Source: Phoronis australis
Taxonomy: Eukaryota; Phoronida; Phoronidae
DNA: 64,000 bases
NCBI GenBank assembly: GCA_002633005.1
Contig: NMRA01000337.1
Span: 25,301 to 89,300, forward strand
Direction: 5' to 3'
The translations under genes and the position numbers were made by a program. Shown in pieces: positions 35,101 through 44,700 of the stretch (positions are counted from its first letter, which is position 1; the number at the start of each line of letters is the position of its first letter). Under the pieces are notes generated by a model that saw only the letters and a list, made by a program, of their open reading frames with translations, was not told where the DNA came from and made no database searches.

Positions 35101-38100
35101 TGATTTTCGAACAGATTTGGCTACTGTGGTATCCCATGTTGGACATTTTAGTTTTCGACAAGCCATTCCTTCTGCGTCCATTATCCCAACAACTGCTTGA
35201 CGGATAACAATGAAATTTGGAACAGAGGTACATGACGAGAATGTGCCGGCACCAGTCAATTTTGGGATGGATTCAACTACTATGGAGCCCCCTGTTAGTT
35301 TTCGACTGCTCATTGTTTGTCCATTGATCACCTTGAAACTGCTTAAGGGATCATGATAAGAATTGGCATAGAGAAGATGGCTTGTATGCGCCAGTTGATT
35401 TTCGGACAGATTTGGTTACTGTAGCACCCCCTGCTGGCCCTTTTAGTTTTTGAAGACAGGCAGGTTATTTCAAAATTGCTAGAAGGCACACAATGACACA
35501 ATGATATATGGCAAGGATGGATGCACTGACAGAAGTCCGGTTTCATTTTGATTCGACTACCCTCTTGGATGCTTTAGTTTTTGACAACATTCGACAAGTT
35601 CTTGTTCGTCGATCATCTAAGTACTTAACAGATCATCCATGAGGCAATTTCTTGAAGGAGTTTTGAAATAACAAGCACCCCTACAACTGCCATTGACAAT
35701 GCTCATGAAGGGCGCATACCAACATTAACTGAAATTCACAGGAAAGCATGTACAAATTTTTTCCTCATCTGAGGAGCTAATGTTGTGTCTGCTAGACCAT
35801 TGTGGGCTCGCGAAACACTGAAGACCGAAAAAATCTTAGAGAATAGAACCTAGTAATTACCATGAACAATTCCAGCATAATTTAAAAATACTATGGGTGG
35901 TTGCATTTTATATTTCAACCTAGTAATTAACAAGAGCAACGCAGAGCGTTGAAATGGGCCCACGAATGCATTGCAAATGGTGAGTTTTTAGGGTTATTTA
36001 TTTGTATCATAAAAATAGCCACTAGATGGTGCAAAAACATACAATCCATCCAAAACCAGGAACATGCCATATTTCACAAAAATCTGTCAAGGAACTTCAG
36101 AGAAACAAAGGAAAACAGAATAAAATGAAATTTGCCACTAGTGGGCACAGTGTCAATTGGATCCAACTTTGAAGATACTGAGTTAAACGTAAGAAACTAA
36201 AATTGTCACTAGGGGGCACAGCAGTAGTCAGATCTATCCGAAAGTCATCGTCATCTGTAGTCAACATCATATAAATACACTTCCTAAATTAAGTAAAGAT
36301 CCTGCAAACGGTTTAGGAGATGCAGTCCTAGACGCAACAAAAACAAAACTGCCACTAGGAGGCGCCACAGTAGTCGAAATCGTCGGAAAATCGTCAACCG
36401 TCCTCTTTATAGTAAGCAAATACATGCCAATTTTCACAATCATCCTTTGAGCAGTATGGTTGATAGAGGGGTGGACGCAAAAAACAGACTCGAAAACAGT
36501 AAAAATGGCCACTAGGTGGCGTAAACTACGTCAAATCCATCCGAAAACGAGAGGATAGTGTCATCTCACTAATAGGTGCCTACACAGCAAATTTCATGAA
36601 AATCCATTCAAAACTTTTGAAGATATAAGGTAAGCGTAAAAAACTAAAATTGCCACTAGGGGGCACACCGGTAGTCGGATCTGTTCGAAAGTTCGCTCAT
36701 GCCGTCCCATTCATCAATAGAACATATGTGCCAAATTTCATGAACGTATGTCAAAGGGTTTGGAGATAGAGCAGCGGATGCCGGACGGACGCCGCCCGGA
36801 CGGAGATGACGGCATAATGCGTCCACATGTGGGCGCATAAAATTTTAGGGGTGTGGGTTGGAGAAATAAAAGAAAAATATGGGCGGTGAGTAAAATATGA
36901 AAGTGCCTTCCCTCTCCTATACTTTTTTGCTGGAACAGCCCTGAAGTAGACAGAATCTCTTGAACAGAATAAAACCATCATGCAGAAACTCACCATTGAC
37001 TTCTTCTTCATTTCTTTTTTATGTTTTTTCTCTTCCACCATATTTTTGTATTCTTCCTTTTCTTCAGCAGTCATGGAATCTTCAAACATTTTTTTTTCTT
37101 CCACATACCTTTTGCGATTCTCTTGTGATTTCTCAAAGAAAGCCTGTAAAAACGATGAAAACAAGCATTTGTAACTAAATGACCAAAATTTTCCCTACCA
37201 CTGCAGAATGCACGGATATTGAAAACAACATCAAGGTCTGACATTCGTGAATACTGTCCTCTGCTTTGAGCTAATGTGCCATGGGAGACAATGATAGCTA
37301 TGAACAAACAGCCCAGACAACAGTGACAGTAAAGGAGTGCTAAAAGTGGACCTATCTGACCGATAAACAATGTTTACAATAATTTCTCTATTCATTCAGA
37401 CATAAAGTCTAATAAATCTAACAGACCCTTGAAATGGTAGAAAACCGAAAGATAATTTGGAGATGGGGTATTGTCAGAAACAATAATTTGCACCCATGGA
37501 AATAATCTAACAGCATGTACAACTGGTGTTTTTTTCAGTTAGGAATTTAAGGCACATTTGCAGTGTGTCCTCCGACCAGTTAGCCATGCAGAACGAAACC
37601 TATAAATGAAACTAGAGAGCATACACATACGTTTGCAGCCAACAAGTGGCAAGCAAAAATTATTCCACAATTCTCTAACTGTAAAAAAGCCTGTGAAGTA
37701 CAGATGCAACAAAATTATATATCAAGACTTCCGGAAAAACTTACTAAACTTTTTGTCACGTCTATTGTACAGTTGTAGAATAGACCATTTCTTTCTACAG
37801 AGGAATTAAAAAGTGGTCTTGAGCCAAGAATCTGATAATTACTAGCAAAACATCAACCACCAGAACATGAAACTGCCATCGACTGCCAAAAAAACTTTGC
37901 TGATGAGTGATTTTTAAAATGTTTTTTCACAAAGTCGTTTGAATCCTTGCCATAGTCAATGTTGACAAAAAATTAATTAAAGAAAAATTTGTTGGACTAG
38001 GACATAATATGTTGGAGAAGTGAAATTCTATCTTTCATGAAATAAAAGTTGCAACAATTAAATGCTATGCCGTACTTATAATTTGAGTCTTGAGAAATTG

Positions 38101-41100
38101 GAAGAATTCATGTAAGAAGCCTCTGATATAAAGATTGGCAATTAATTTTGTCTGAAACAGGCAAAATTTTACCGTTGGTGTTTTGAGGCTGCTGTTAATT
38201 CGATGAAAAATGTTTTCAGACCTAATTCCTTGACTGGTGGTGTAGTCATTTGCCGTGAGGTGCTAGAATGTGTACCTACCAAAGTTGGTAAATAATGAAC
38301 AGAGTTTAAAAAAGTTTGTTAACTACCAACTTCACAAAAGCATTACCATACCTGTTTTTCTAGAGGCGGAAGAATTTTCCATTTTTGACCAGCGAGTTTC
38401 ATGATTCCAACAGCCTTAATGCCTACAACAAATGCATTGAACCAGGAAATAAATACACGGCACTGGAAACTTAATGCAGTATTCTAAGAAATCAAACCTA
38501 CACTAAATAAAAATTAGAAAAATAATATGATGGAAGGTGGTGCCTTGGTTACAGGCAAAAACCAACAATTAGTGTTAAAAACTCTGACCATTTTCACGAT
38601 GACTGAAAGTTCGGTATTTTGAATATAACGTTACAGAACAACTAGTAAAATAAAATAAAATAAAATAAAATAAAATAAAATAAAATAAAAAAGGTCACTA
38701 AAGCACAACAAAGCAATATGATCGGCACAAGGTTTTTGACATGAAGGTTTGTCATACCATTGAAACCAACTGGACTTGTCTCAAACGATTCGCAGACTTT
38801 TGCACACACAAGGTTGGATGGTTACCTTAAAACTCCACACAGCGGAGTTTTGGAGGTTAGATTTAAACTGAAATAAGCCGACTTTGCGTGATAGACTGGG
38901 ATCCCAGAAATTATCCACTTTCATTTGATCCCGATAACAGCCGTGCGAAGTTTTGACGGCCAATGTGTTTTTATGCATTTACTATTGAATGCATGTGTGA
39001 AGATTTTTTCACAATTTAATGTTCTCCATTCTCGTTTTTGTGTCTGGTCTTACAGATAGACTGGACGAATTATGCATATCTAAAAATAAACAAAAAACCA
39101 TTCTCCAGAATGAACTTTGGCAAACTTGGGGGGACCATTTCCCTACTGACGACGCGGGTATATGCCTTTTTCATGGCCTCTAGACCAATCTACTGCTCCA
39201 TTTTGTAATTCAGCCATTGTGGCTTGTATGCGGGGCATTAAGTATTTTGTCAATATGCCCAATGACACTTTTTGATACTTCTTATGTCAACTACGTGCGG
39301 CATCAGTTCAGTTATAGTCTGACGGCCACGTGAGTTAATGGGTCGATAATCCACTCTGGCCGTTTTATTTTCAACTTTGATTCCTGTCTGTGCTGGTTGG
39401 AATATTGCGTTAAGTCTTTATGCCTGGTTGTCTCGACACAGGATGTTTTCATGAGTCATGGGATACAACTTGACCGCCAACATGCAAGTTTGCCTTATGC
39501 AATGTTTTATACGCAGTCTATTTGAGAAGTGAACTTAAAATTAAAATAGAGCAACCAACATGTAATCAAAATGTAGATGGTCGTAATGTTGTAAACAAGC
39601 AGAACACTGGAAGGTCTGTTATGCTGTTTTGTTACTTTACTGTACACACAAACACTGACTTGAGCAATGAAAGTAGGGGTTGGCTATCTCGCCATGTTGA
39701 GCATGCTGATCAATTTTGACAAAAAAACGACAGCCCGATTAGGTTGTTTTTTGACACCAACCAATGCATACGAATATTTTTGGTGACTGCCGATGATAAA
39801 CTTATGTTGTGACTTCGAAAGAGAAAATCACAGCGAGAATTTTCAACTATCTGACTATGACTTCTCAGTCTGTTCACGATGGTTACTAATAGTTACAGCT
39901 GTGCAAGTCATGTTTGAATTTTGTGACTAACTGCGACAAAAAGGTCGATCCAATGCTTTGAGGCTTTTGAGGCTCACTGTCACAAGAAAAGATAGAAATA
40001 TTTATTTTCAATGCCCCAGCATACCTCCCTGCTCAGGAGATTTTGGAAGTATATGTAATATTTTTGTTAACTATGCAACATTGCATATCCAGTGGTCGTT
40101 GCCATTTTTCATAGTGACAAGATTTTTCGCCAACACCTATGTGGTCACGTGACTTGTTATTTCACGTATAGCCATCAGGCGGTGCTCCTGCTGGTCGCCT
40201 GCTATTAACGACCTGATTTTTAAAATTTTTGCTAAAGGCACAGATTACTGCATTCTCAGAGATCAAGCAAAGTGAGAGTTGGCCAAAGAACATAATTTGC
40301 ATAAAATTATACTAATCCGCTTTCGTGCTTAAAATTTCATTTCCATATAAAATGCTAATATTCTCTATATCCCATTTCTCTAATAGTGTGTGACGCTGCT
40401 TCAAAAACTGATCCCTATGGAGTCAACTACAGTTTGGACTTGAATTGTTTGAAAAACCATGACACAATTGCCAATACCTTAACTTGATATGAGTTCAGTG
40501 GTCGACATAACGAGACCCAGGTTGCATCTGCGACTTTAAGTTAGGAAATGTGAGCTGAAATTTTGGCCAGTTCGTAGAAGTTGCAAAATACAACGAGGAA
40601 TTTACAATGTATGCGAGCAGAGTTTTTACACTTCTTGGCAGATAAATGGCAAATATAAACAACAAGGGGCGTGGAGTAGTGAAGCAGCCTAATACAGATC
40701 TCTCCCAGGGTTTGCTTTACAAATTATGCCGTCAATAGTTGGTGTGACCACGCCTATTTTAGGAGTAAATATGTCGAGTGTAGGGGAGAATGAACTCGTT
40801 TTGCCTCCTGGCTAAATCAGACACTGAGATTGTGGCTGCTCCGCTCCGGCCGTGACTTTCCTTAATGTGATAAGCTGTTACAAATTTCTTATGACATTTT
40901 CGGGAGATAAGAAACTCAAGAAGCTTAATAATTGGCAAATGTATCAAGAAATGGTATAGGAATATTGTATTTAAACTGAAAAAATGAATAACAGTTACAG
41001 AACACTCAGCATTCTACGTCTACTCTTGTAATTGTAGTGACAGCAGACGATAATGTAGTTGTTAAAGCAGTGTATGCGAAGCGCTGAATTTAGCGCGACT

Positions 41101-42112
41101 TTGCGTGGTTTTGCATTTCATATCATAAAGAGTTCCATAGCAACTCGAGTACGATTCTCAGATTTGAGAACGTTTGGAGTCTACTCGAAATGCGACATTA
41201 AAGAAGCTTGTTTGAGTACAACTCCAGTGAGCACGATTTTGAGTATGAAATCTCGAGTATGAGTATGAGTCTGAGACCGAGCCCTGGGATTTTGGCTAAG
41301 TCACAAAATGCGACCTGGTGATTTTCATAGCATCGAGCGCTGTAGTATCCATCTCCAAAGTTGTACGGTAAAATCTAACCAATTTGGGACAAAAATAATT
41401 GTCAAAATTGCCCTTTTCTTGTTTTTCAAGGTGTTCTTATATTGTTGTAAGGAACCAGACGTTTTTAAAACTTTGCATGACGGCATACAAAACTTACGGT
41501 AAAGCATTAAATTAGAGGTATATTTATTATATGAAAAAATGAGAAAATAAATTTCAGGTGTCATCCATATTCTGTCCTAACTTGGTGAGATTTCACCGTA
41601 CCTATACTACTAAGATAGATTGTCAAGTGTTTAGACGAACGCAGGATCACGAAGCATAAATTCCAAATATATCTTTACTTTTTGCATTGAATGGGGTTCT
41701 TTGGTCATTGATTCATATTAAGAATGTACATCAAATATCAATATACCAAAAGGTACTTGACGACAGGAGAGATGACGCTAGTTGTGGAATACAGCACCAG
41801 TGAGTAGGTATCAAAGCTACAGTACCAACGATATTTTTTGAAAAATTGTGGCCATTCATAGCTACATGTGTATAATAGAACTGCCCTGGAAGAAACCAAG
41901 AAGGCAGTTTTGACAATTATCTTCATCCAAAAGTCGATATTCTACCATACTTGAAATGCATCTCACCTGGTTGTTCCTTTTGTAGATCCGTCCTGTTTGC
42001 CATCATCCACATAACAAAGGCATTCACTGGCCTTTTGGGGCTGTGAAACGACTTATCTGAATGTACACATGCCAGACATCTTGGGCTAGAAGTCAATGTG
42101 GGACTCAGAAGC
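23016..42112 (-). CDS. TFAM: TFAM-like mitochondrial HMG-box factor (gene span, six exons seen)
   Basis: The family packages mitochondrial DNA and starts its transcription, binding and bending DNA with two HMG boxes in the matrix. Joining exons 41967-42112, 38352-38422, 36994-37143, 33731-33829, 25289-25345 and 23016-23141 gives one frame. It holds HMG box 1 (SPKRPVNAFVMW ... KWKILPPLEKQAFFEKS), a basic linker (TAEEKEEYKNMVEEKKHKK), HMG box 2 (LGKPKRPTTAFACFLKKE ... LGNVWRDMSD ... EDEIKVWETQMK), a short basic tail and a stop. Box 1-linker-box 2-tail, with LGKPKRP opening box 2, is TFAM's plan rather than that of SOX or HMGB. All junctions are GT/AG and in phase. The first exon with the rest of the mitochondrial leader was not found. 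Introns total about 18 kb and are full of transposons. The N-terminal border is the least certain part. Confidence 0.88.
23459..25210 (+). repeat. Satellite-bearing repeat element, copy 1, with eleven CTCF-like motifs
   Basis: Begins GAGCAACGCAGAGCGTT, containing the small hairpin AACGC-AGA-GCGTT, and ends in the palindromic CCACATACAAATATGTGGGCGCATAA. The interior is ~150-bp monomers grouped into a ~450-bp higher-order unit. CCACTAGGKGGC-type cores start at 23531, 23675, 23821, 23969, 24111, 24264, 24421, 24572, 24717, 24877 and 25022. Between them recur GGTTTAGGAGATACAGCC and CCTTTGAAGATACAGAGG variants. 5' hairpin, central tandem array and 3' palindrome resemble Helentron-associated (HINE/pearl-like) elements; that classification is inference. 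It fills most of the last TFAM-like intron. Confidence 0.88.
25289..25345 (-). CDS. TFAM: TFAM-like exon, HMG box 2 middle
   Basis: Acceptor ATCTATTTCAG, 19 codons (EYMKQLGNVWRDMSDTGKK), donor GTAGGC. This is helix 2 of HMG box 2, with the conserved Trp. Phase 0 at both ends. It lies only about 80 bp from the end of the satellite-bearing element. Confidence 0.9.
25594..28023. mobile_element. 2.4-kb element with perfect 27-bp TIRs and GC-rich subterminal arrays
   Basis: Left terminus TTACCGTAATCGTTCGGGTT-AACGCCC is exactly inverted at 27997-28023. Inside each end are repeats of GGGCGGTTAACCGA / GGGCGCTTAACCGA with TCGAAAATCCAC spacers (25621-25770 and 27815-28000). The 2-kb core has only short ORFs, none recognised. 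Shorter relatives lie at 52474-52970, near 53560-53650, 56345-57640 and 59735-59880, so it is a family. Superfamily not assigned. Confidence 0.72.
28116..29336 (-). mobile_element. Penelope-like element copy A (minus), partial
   Basis: On the minus strand the copy starts within the RT domain (NDSLPILDTCINILK, then GGTKLTVYRKSAHTD), continues through ATYHKLFNILRSLLVHAENA to the GIY-YIG endonuclease start (CPDCSASYVGETAR, frameshifted), and ends with the shared 3' region around CTTTCGGTCTCATCTCGAGA. About 380 bp of unrelated DNA with GGTTGCA-type inverted ends interrupts it at about 28475-28856. It is head-to-head with copy B. Confidence 0.8.
29337..32020 (+). mobile_element. Penelope-like element copy B (plus), interrupted
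   Basis: Starts just before the RT catalytic motif (YRYVDTFVLF, one Asp of the usual YVDD pair missing), continues with IQFTIECIFNDSLPFLDTCI and VYHKLMHTNLYLNFQS. After a 1.67-kb insertion it resumes with the GIY-YIG endonuclease (YNIHCPDCSASYVGEIAR near 31560-31620, then RIKEHLS) and the C-terminal NISSDNATVLVRENKYYWW and PSFNQDSGYNLP. Stops and frameshifts are present. RT plus C-terminal GIY-YIG is diagnostic of Penelope-like elements. Confidence 0.87.
29825..31492. mobile_element. DNA transposon with TTAA target duplication, nested in the Penelope element
   Basis: Ends are AGGAGAATGCCACCC and its inverse GGGTGGCATTCTCCT, flanked by TTAA at 29821-29824 and 31493-31496. Copy A of the Penelope element keeps the unoccupied TTAA (28956-28959), so both borders are certain. 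TTAA targets are used by Kolobok and piggyBac; the AGG start favours Kolobok (inference). The interior shares about 480 bp (30590-31110) with 63346-63830. It holds an EPEYTDQEILER motif near 31020, typical of P2X7-like C-terminal domains, and an unrecognised 96-codon ORF at 31135-31425. No intact transposase. Confidence 0.85.
32864..33246. repeat. Large foldback with a tRNA-like centre
   Basis: Arms of about 165 bp (32864-33026 and 33083-33246) are inverted copies with only scattered differences; both carry ATTAAAATCTC, GGTCTATTTACACCGA, AGGTGTTC and CATTCTTAGAAGAAC. The centre is a 42-nt loop flanked by GTCCGAG / CTCGGAC. A transcript would form one long hairpin. It sits in a TFAM-like intron. 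Confidence 0.85.
33027..33083 (+). ncRNA. tRNA-like remnant in the foldback apex
   Basis: GTCCGAG pairs perfectly with CTCGGAC as a 7-bp acceptor stem. GTGGGTTCAAATCCTAG resembles a T arm, with the B-box core GGTTCAAATCC. Total length is only 57 nt, so the D and anticodon arms are not both present. It is a tRNA-derived relic, not a working tRNA. Confidence 0.45.
33381..33418. repeat. (GT)n microsatellite
   Basis: About 19 GT units with one CT interruption. On the minus strand it translates as the His/Thr repeat of a chance ORF. Confidence 0.95.
33731..33829 (-). CDS. TFAM: TFAM-like exon, linker end and HMG box 2 start
   Basis: Acceptor TATATTTCAAG, 33 codons (LMRRLGKPKRPTTAF, ACFLKKEMNDRPAGTSVQ), ideal donor GTAAGT. 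LGKPKRP followed by an aromatic position opens HMG box 2 in TFAM. Phase 0 on both sides. Confidence 0.92.
34990..35580 (-). repeat. Related ~150-bp tandem array in reverse orientation
   Basis: ATGAAATTTGG(T/A)ACAGAGG recurs near 35054 and 35209, degraded near 35355. Each is followed by a motif that on the minus strand resembles the CTCF-like core: at 35129, 35285 (CTAACAGGGGGCTC) and 35424-35437 (CCAGCAGGGGGTGC). The flank after 35437 (CCTTTTAGTTTTTGA) matches the inverted flank of the arrays at 23.5 and 36 kb, so they share ancestry. Confidence 0.7.
35934..36840 (+). repeat. Satellite-bearing repeat element, copy 2, with six CTCF-like motifs
   Basis: Same borders as the copy at 23459: GAGCAACGCAGAGCGTT at the start and the palindrome GCGTCCACATGTGGGCGC before the end. 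Cores start at 36019, 36135, 36206 (first base T), 36352, 36509 and 36653. Spacing is 144-157 bp except around 36135/36206, where a deletion has removed part of the unit. It lies in the intron between the linker exon and the HMG box 2 exon. Confidence 0.87.
36994..37143 (-). CDS. TFAM: TFAM-like exon, HMG box 1 end and linker
   Basis: Acceptor ATCGTTTTTACAG, 50 codons, donor GTGAGT. It reads AFFEKSQENRKRYVEEKKMF, then EDSMTAEEKEEYKNMVEEKK, then HKKEMKKKSM. This is helix 3 of HMG box 1 followed by the charged helical linker, a strong match in layout to the TFAM linker. The open frame runs past the donor, but the extension has no family character. Confidence 0.92.
38352..38422 (-). CDS. TFAM: TFAM-like exon, HMG box 1 middle
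   Basis: Acceptor TTTGTTGTAG, 71 nt (two bases completing Gly, then IKAVGIMKLAGQKWKILPPL EKQ), donor GTATGG. It holds helix 2 of HMG box 1 with the conserved KW. Its phase (1 in, 0 out) fits both neighbours exactly. Confidence 0.92.
38646..38690. repeat. (TAAAA)n microsatellite
   Basis: Nine perfect TAAAA units. Confidence 0.95.
38700..41280. other. Intronic stretch, no recognised gene
   Basis: Part of the first seen TFAM-like intron. Only short chance ORFs; no TIR pair or RNA gene recognised. Confidence 0.35.
41278..41342 (-). mobile_element. Terminal fragment of the CAGGGCTCGAC hAT family
   Basis: On the minus strand it reads CACCAGGTCGCATTTTGTGA, then TTAGCCAAAATCCCAGGGCTCG. The first part and AGCCAAAATCCCAGG match the left end of the hAT element at 59019, so this is a rearranged solo end of that family. 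Confidence 0.6.
41967..42112 (-). CDS. TFAM: TFAM-like exon, leader end and HMG box 1 start
   Basis: Acceptor TTTTTCCTGTTCTAG, 146 nt, donor GTGAGA. It codes LLSPTLTSSPRCLACVHSDK, then SFHSPKRPVNAFVMWMMANR, then TDLQKEQP. The start of HMG box 1 is clear; the Ser/Thr/Arg/Cys-rich part before it fits the end of a mitochondrial leader. Phase 2 in, phase 1 out. Other acceptors at 42040 (TTTCACAG) or about 42061 would shorten the exon. The upstream exon carrying the start codon is missing. Confidence 0.78.
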
Positions 42113-44627
42113 CTAGAACAGGAAAAACATGCTATGTAATACAGCCATAATGGATACTTAGCTAAATTTCACCAAGCTTGGGTAGGCTCAATTCCAAGCT
42201 TGTATTGCAGAAAGGTTTTCAGAATAAGAAAGCAGATATACGGAAATGAGGAAACTCACTTGAAATTTATCCAGGAGTTTTAACTTTCCCTCCAGATCAG
42301 GAGAACTGAAGGAAATACTAGAAACTCTAAGTTTTTGCGTAGATTTGTCACGTATGATCACCTGAAGATGAGGCGATAGGTGTCAGTTCAGTGTTGTGAC
42401 ACATGATACGTACAGTAAAGCCAGTACAAATTGCTTGCCAATGGATCAATCAGTTTACAAACTTGGCCAACAGGCCAGAAATCCTCATTTCAAATCTTGG
42501 TACTAGTGTATTTTTCAATTGTGGCACCCAACTAAAGCACGGCCCATGAAAACCCGAGATGCTTGTAAGGCTTCTAAGTGGTGGATAAAGAGCCGGTGCC
42601 ACCCTGTAGGTGGTGGATTCAGAAGACAGGGAGAGCATCGCCGTGGGCAAATTCAAGGACACAGACGGTGGTGTTGCTAAGGTGAAATTTTAGGACACTA
42701 GGAATGTTGATAAGATCTGTTGGTTAAAATTTACATTAACATGTAATTTGCTTTAGTGCAGTGCAAATTTGTATCAACGTGAAAGTGATTACCTGAAACT
42801 TTCCAAGTTTCATGGTGCATTCCAAGTTCAAGCATACGTGATCTGGCACAGGTCGGATGCAGCGGTCCTTGATTTAGAGAACCAGGCAATCATTGAATAT
42901 CGGGCCCATTAGGCAATTACATAGCCCTGAATGGCATACAGGGGCAGTAATAAATCCCCATAAAAAGTTGCTCATCTCAAAATACAGCAAATAAAATCGA
43001 ACGAAACATGCATACATGCACATGGAGTTATAATTAACACACACCATGACTCACGATACAATTTAGTCAGCATAACTCGAACACATCCATGAAAATCTGT
43101 CGCGGTTCGCTTGAGCTTCTCTCACAGGTGACATTTTGAGGATGTTATGTGAAGTCATGCCTGTTGACAAAAAAAAGTCCAAGGGACACAAATCTTACAA
43201 ATTCCACCCGATATATTCCTATGTCACGCACCAGGTCGCGCGCTTTGCTCAGGCTCACGCTATTCTTTTCCTAACTCACAAGACTCAGTTGAAATACTTT
43301 GTGGTTGTCGTGCATGGTGAAAAAGTTAATGGCAACCAAAAAAGTGGAGTTCGAATTCTTTGCTAACGTCATCCTAATTGCCATAGTCGTGCTTCATCAA
43401 AGATATGTACAAAACCAGAAAGGATCCCTGAAGAAAGTAAGCGCTTTTTTAAAAGATGATTTTAGGTGTAAAATGAATTTTTGACGATCTGAAAACCTTT
43501 TAGTCGATGAGCGGATTTCGCCTTCCGCCTGCTTAAACTAAACAGGACAAAATTAGAATGGAAAATGATGGGAAGTATTGCAGCCCCTATCCAGCCAACC
43601 GAGGGGCTACGTGCTGCCTATGGGCCGCTTACTTAGTGAATGAATCTGGTTCTTTAAATCTGGGACCGACCAGTGTCCATGATCTTGAGATCAAGCAAGT
43701 GTTTTTATCCTGAATTTAAGTTTAATTTTGGTCCACTTCTTGGTGCTCCAGCAGTAAAAAACATTGACGCAGTGCGCTCGAACGCAGCCATTGGATGTTA
43801 AACTTGATGTTATTTGTTCAGACAAAAGATCACAGTGGGTGCAAGACTTTTTGCTAAAACAATACGTAGGGCTTACTGGTGAACTAAATTGGTACCCGAT
43901 ATATCGGCAATGATTTACTTTGTCACAAACGAAGTGAAGAATTTGAATGGGTGTGAGATTTCCAACCTTCGTAGGCCTCCTTACTGCAAGCGTCTTACCT
44001 GCAGCTGCTAATGCGAAAATTGAATCAGCTCTCTCTTACCAACACATCATTCAAGAAGCTAAGTATGCAACTTGAAATAGGAGAAATAATACAGGTTGGA
44101 AATATATCCCGCGACTTTTCTAGGACTAAACTGCAATATGATTGTCATCAAATTCATCAAAGAGAGATAACACTAAGTGTAACAAACTATCTCCATTTTT
44201 TTGCAGTTCAATTTTTGGAACTCAGCAATTGAAAAACATACCGTCGAAAAAAACACGATGACACGTTGCCCTAGCCAAATGGTGTAGTCATGCGCAGGAA
44301 CATAGACTGGCAGCCCAGAGCACTTAGCATAGATGAACGAGGTACCAACATCTGACCACAGAAGCATTTAGAGGCCACCTCAGTATGTACAGAAATGGAC
44401 GTCTGCCATGGTCTACACTCTGGATGTGACCACTAGGGATCTTACAAAAGGCCAAAAAATGAGCTAGACTAGATATTCGAGGTAAAACCAAAACTGATTT
44501 AAAATAAACAAAAGTGCCGCACTAAACACCAAATGACAGACAGATTCCACTCTGGAATGGGTCCGGCAGAAACCTTCGTTGTCTCTCTCACGATCGTATC
44601 TGTCATCATCATGTTATCGTCGTCCAT
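42088..44627 (-). CDS. Unrecognised small gene, five in-phase exons (gene span)
   Basis: Model: 44592-44627 (MDDDNMMMTDTI, Kozak CAACATGG, donor GTGAGA), 44242-44322 (CSGLPVYVPAHDYTIW..., donor GTATGT), 42793-42867, 42260-42361, and 42088-42112 (ASESHIDF then stop). It gives about 106 aa, cytosolic-looking, with no clear membrane segment or signal peptide. The middle exons are the best supported. The first is uncertain: exon 2 could instead begin at 44351, which changes its phase. The last uses the same acceptor as the first seen TFAM-like exon but in another frame, so the two genes may overlap or this ending may be wrong. I do not recognise the family. Confidence 0.5.
42260..42361 (-). CDS. 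Unrecognised gene, exon 4
   Basis: Acceptor CTCATCTTCAG, 34 codons (VIIRDKSTQKLRVSSISF, SSPDLEGKLKLLDKFQ), donor GTGAGT. Phase 0 on both sides. Composition is typical of a folded protein, not of a repeat. Confidence 0.62.
42793..42867 (-). CDS. Unrecognised gene, exon 3
   Basis: Acceptor TTCTCTAAATCAAG, 25 codons (DRCIRPVPDHVCLNLECT, MKLGKFQ), donor GTAATC. It joins exon 4 in phase 0. Confidence 0.62.
44242..44351 (-). CDS. Unrecognised gene, exon 2
   Basis: Open for DVGTSFIYAKCSGLPVYVPA, then HDYTIWLGQRVIVFFST, to donor GTATGT in phase 0, matching exon 3. The start is either 44351 (acceptor CTGTGGTCAG) or 44322 (acceptor CTATGCTAAG). The second keeps phase with the proposed first exon. Confidence 0.55.
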
Positions 44628-44639
44628 GTTGACTGATGA

Positions 44640-44700
44640 AAAAGGAACAGCACGTGTTGTAGCAAATCACCGATAGATGGCGCTAGATGCTGATATAGTA
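44640..44700. promoter_or_regulatory. Putative promoter: E-box and CTCF-like core
   Basis: Just upstream of the proposed start at 44627 lie CACGTG (near 44652) and CCGATAGATGGCGC (44670-44683), two mismatches from the CCASYAGRKGGCRS CTCF core. No TATA box is seen. Function is inference. Confidence 0.3.

Noticed and set aside
36751-36993. Extension of the 137-aa minus-strand ORF past 36994
   Set aside because: The frame is open, but a strong GTGAGT donor ends the exon and the residues beyond lack TFAM character and enter the satellite-bearing repeat.
44305-44351. MLVPRSSMLSALGCQSMFLR as the missing TFAM mitochondrial leader
   Set aside because: Its composition fits a leader, but the frame meets a stop without a usable donor before it.
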